A DNA stretch of 64,000 bases, from NCBI RefSeq assembly GCF_003095655.1, contig NZ_CP029151.1, positions 3,471,001 to 3,535,000 of the forward strand, written 5' to 3'. This document shows, piece by piece, positions 63,879 to 64,000 of this stretch. The stretch comes from Dokdonia sp. Dokd-P16. GTDB lineage: Bacteria; Bacteroidota; Bacteroidia; Flavobacteriales; Flavobacteriaceae. A program made the translations under genes and the position numbers. The notes beneath the pieces were generated by a model. The model was not told where the DNA came from. It did not search any database and was given only the letters and a program-made list of their open reading frames with translations. The number at the start of each line of letters is the position of its first letter. Position 1 is the stretch's first letter.

Positions 63879-64000
63879 ATTATATAATCTATACGTAACC
63901 TTAGTATTGCTTCATCTAATAGAAGTAACAATAACAACAACGTACATCCTAGATTTACTAAGCGGTTTACGTACAGAATTAATTCATTAATCAATATATA

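Larger units (their letters stand above)
63452..64000. other. Gene-free end of window
   Basis: No convincing gene. It holds the terminator at 63486-63522, a palindrome copy at 63760-63778, and a hairpin at 63847-63878. The open frames at 63630-63830 and 63701-63994 (minus) are low-complexity and run through these elements. Confidence 0.5.

Noticed and set aside
63630-63994. Open frames on both strands at the end of the window
   Set aside because: Low-complexity, overlapping each other and the palindrome and hairpin; no family resemblance.

Overview
The window looks like a chromosome segment from a marine member of the Flavobacteriaceae (Bacteroidota). The evidence is low G+C, TAnnTTTG-type -7 promoter elements near several gene starts, LytTR/LytS-type two-component genes, a TonB receptor with a carboxypeptidase-like N-terminal domain, a PepSY membrane protein, and a dispersed palindrome (TACGCTTTCGCGAAAGCGTA and variants). 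Genus cannot be fixed from the sequence alone; Dokdonia/Nonlabens-like is a guess.

Region 1 (1-27.2 kb) is a defence island. It opens with the 3' end of a RavA-type MoxR ATPase, a ViaA-like VWA protein and a WYL regulator (BrxR-like), all translationally coupled. A DUF2130 coiled-coil/PD-(D/E)XK protein follows. Then comes a complete type 1 BREX set in canonical order: brxA, brxB, brxC, pglX, pglZ, brxL. Without any real gap the same operon continues into an 86-aa unknown protein, a 1868-aa protein with a GHKL/sacsin-like ATPase domain, an SF1 helicase fused to a PIN nuclease, and (after 50 bp) a 334-aa unknown protein. The GHKL ATPase plus helicase-PIN module, cotranscribed with BREX, is the best candidate for an undescribed system here.

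Region 2 (27.3-34.7 kb) is a second accessory block. A minus-strand AAA ATPase is divergent from a second WYL regulator, which is followed by two PD-(D/E)XK-type proteins, an unknown protein, and a DUF2779 protein that combines a Cas4-like nuclease with a DnaQ-like exonuclease domain.

Region 3 (34.8-41.6 kb) holds a LytTR response regulator with a LytS-type beta-propeller sensor kinase, small membrane/lipoprotein genes, an EcsC-like protein, a tiny zinc ribbon, a non-coding stretch with two strong terminators, and a small LuxR-type HTH protein.

Region 4 (41.8-59.3 kb) is a polyunsaturated fatty acid (PUFA) synthase locus: pfaE (PPTase, divergent), a TetR regulator with a clear operator-like inverted repeat, pfaA (KS-AT-4xACP, then KR-DH in another frame), a fused PfaB/PfaC-like protein (KS-CLF-AT-DH-DH) and pfaD (enoyl reductase). 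pfaA is interrupted at a run of ten A residues. The downstream frame is open right from the A-run and lacks a convincing start, so either productive slippage, a real mutation, or a homopolymer sequencing error is present. A MITE-like repeat array lies between the PfaB/C gene and pfaD.

Region 5 (59.3-64 kb) is a probable metal-uptake group: a small CNGKC protein, a TonB-dependent receptor and a PepSY membrane protein, closed by a strong terminator. The last 500 bp hold no convincing gene.
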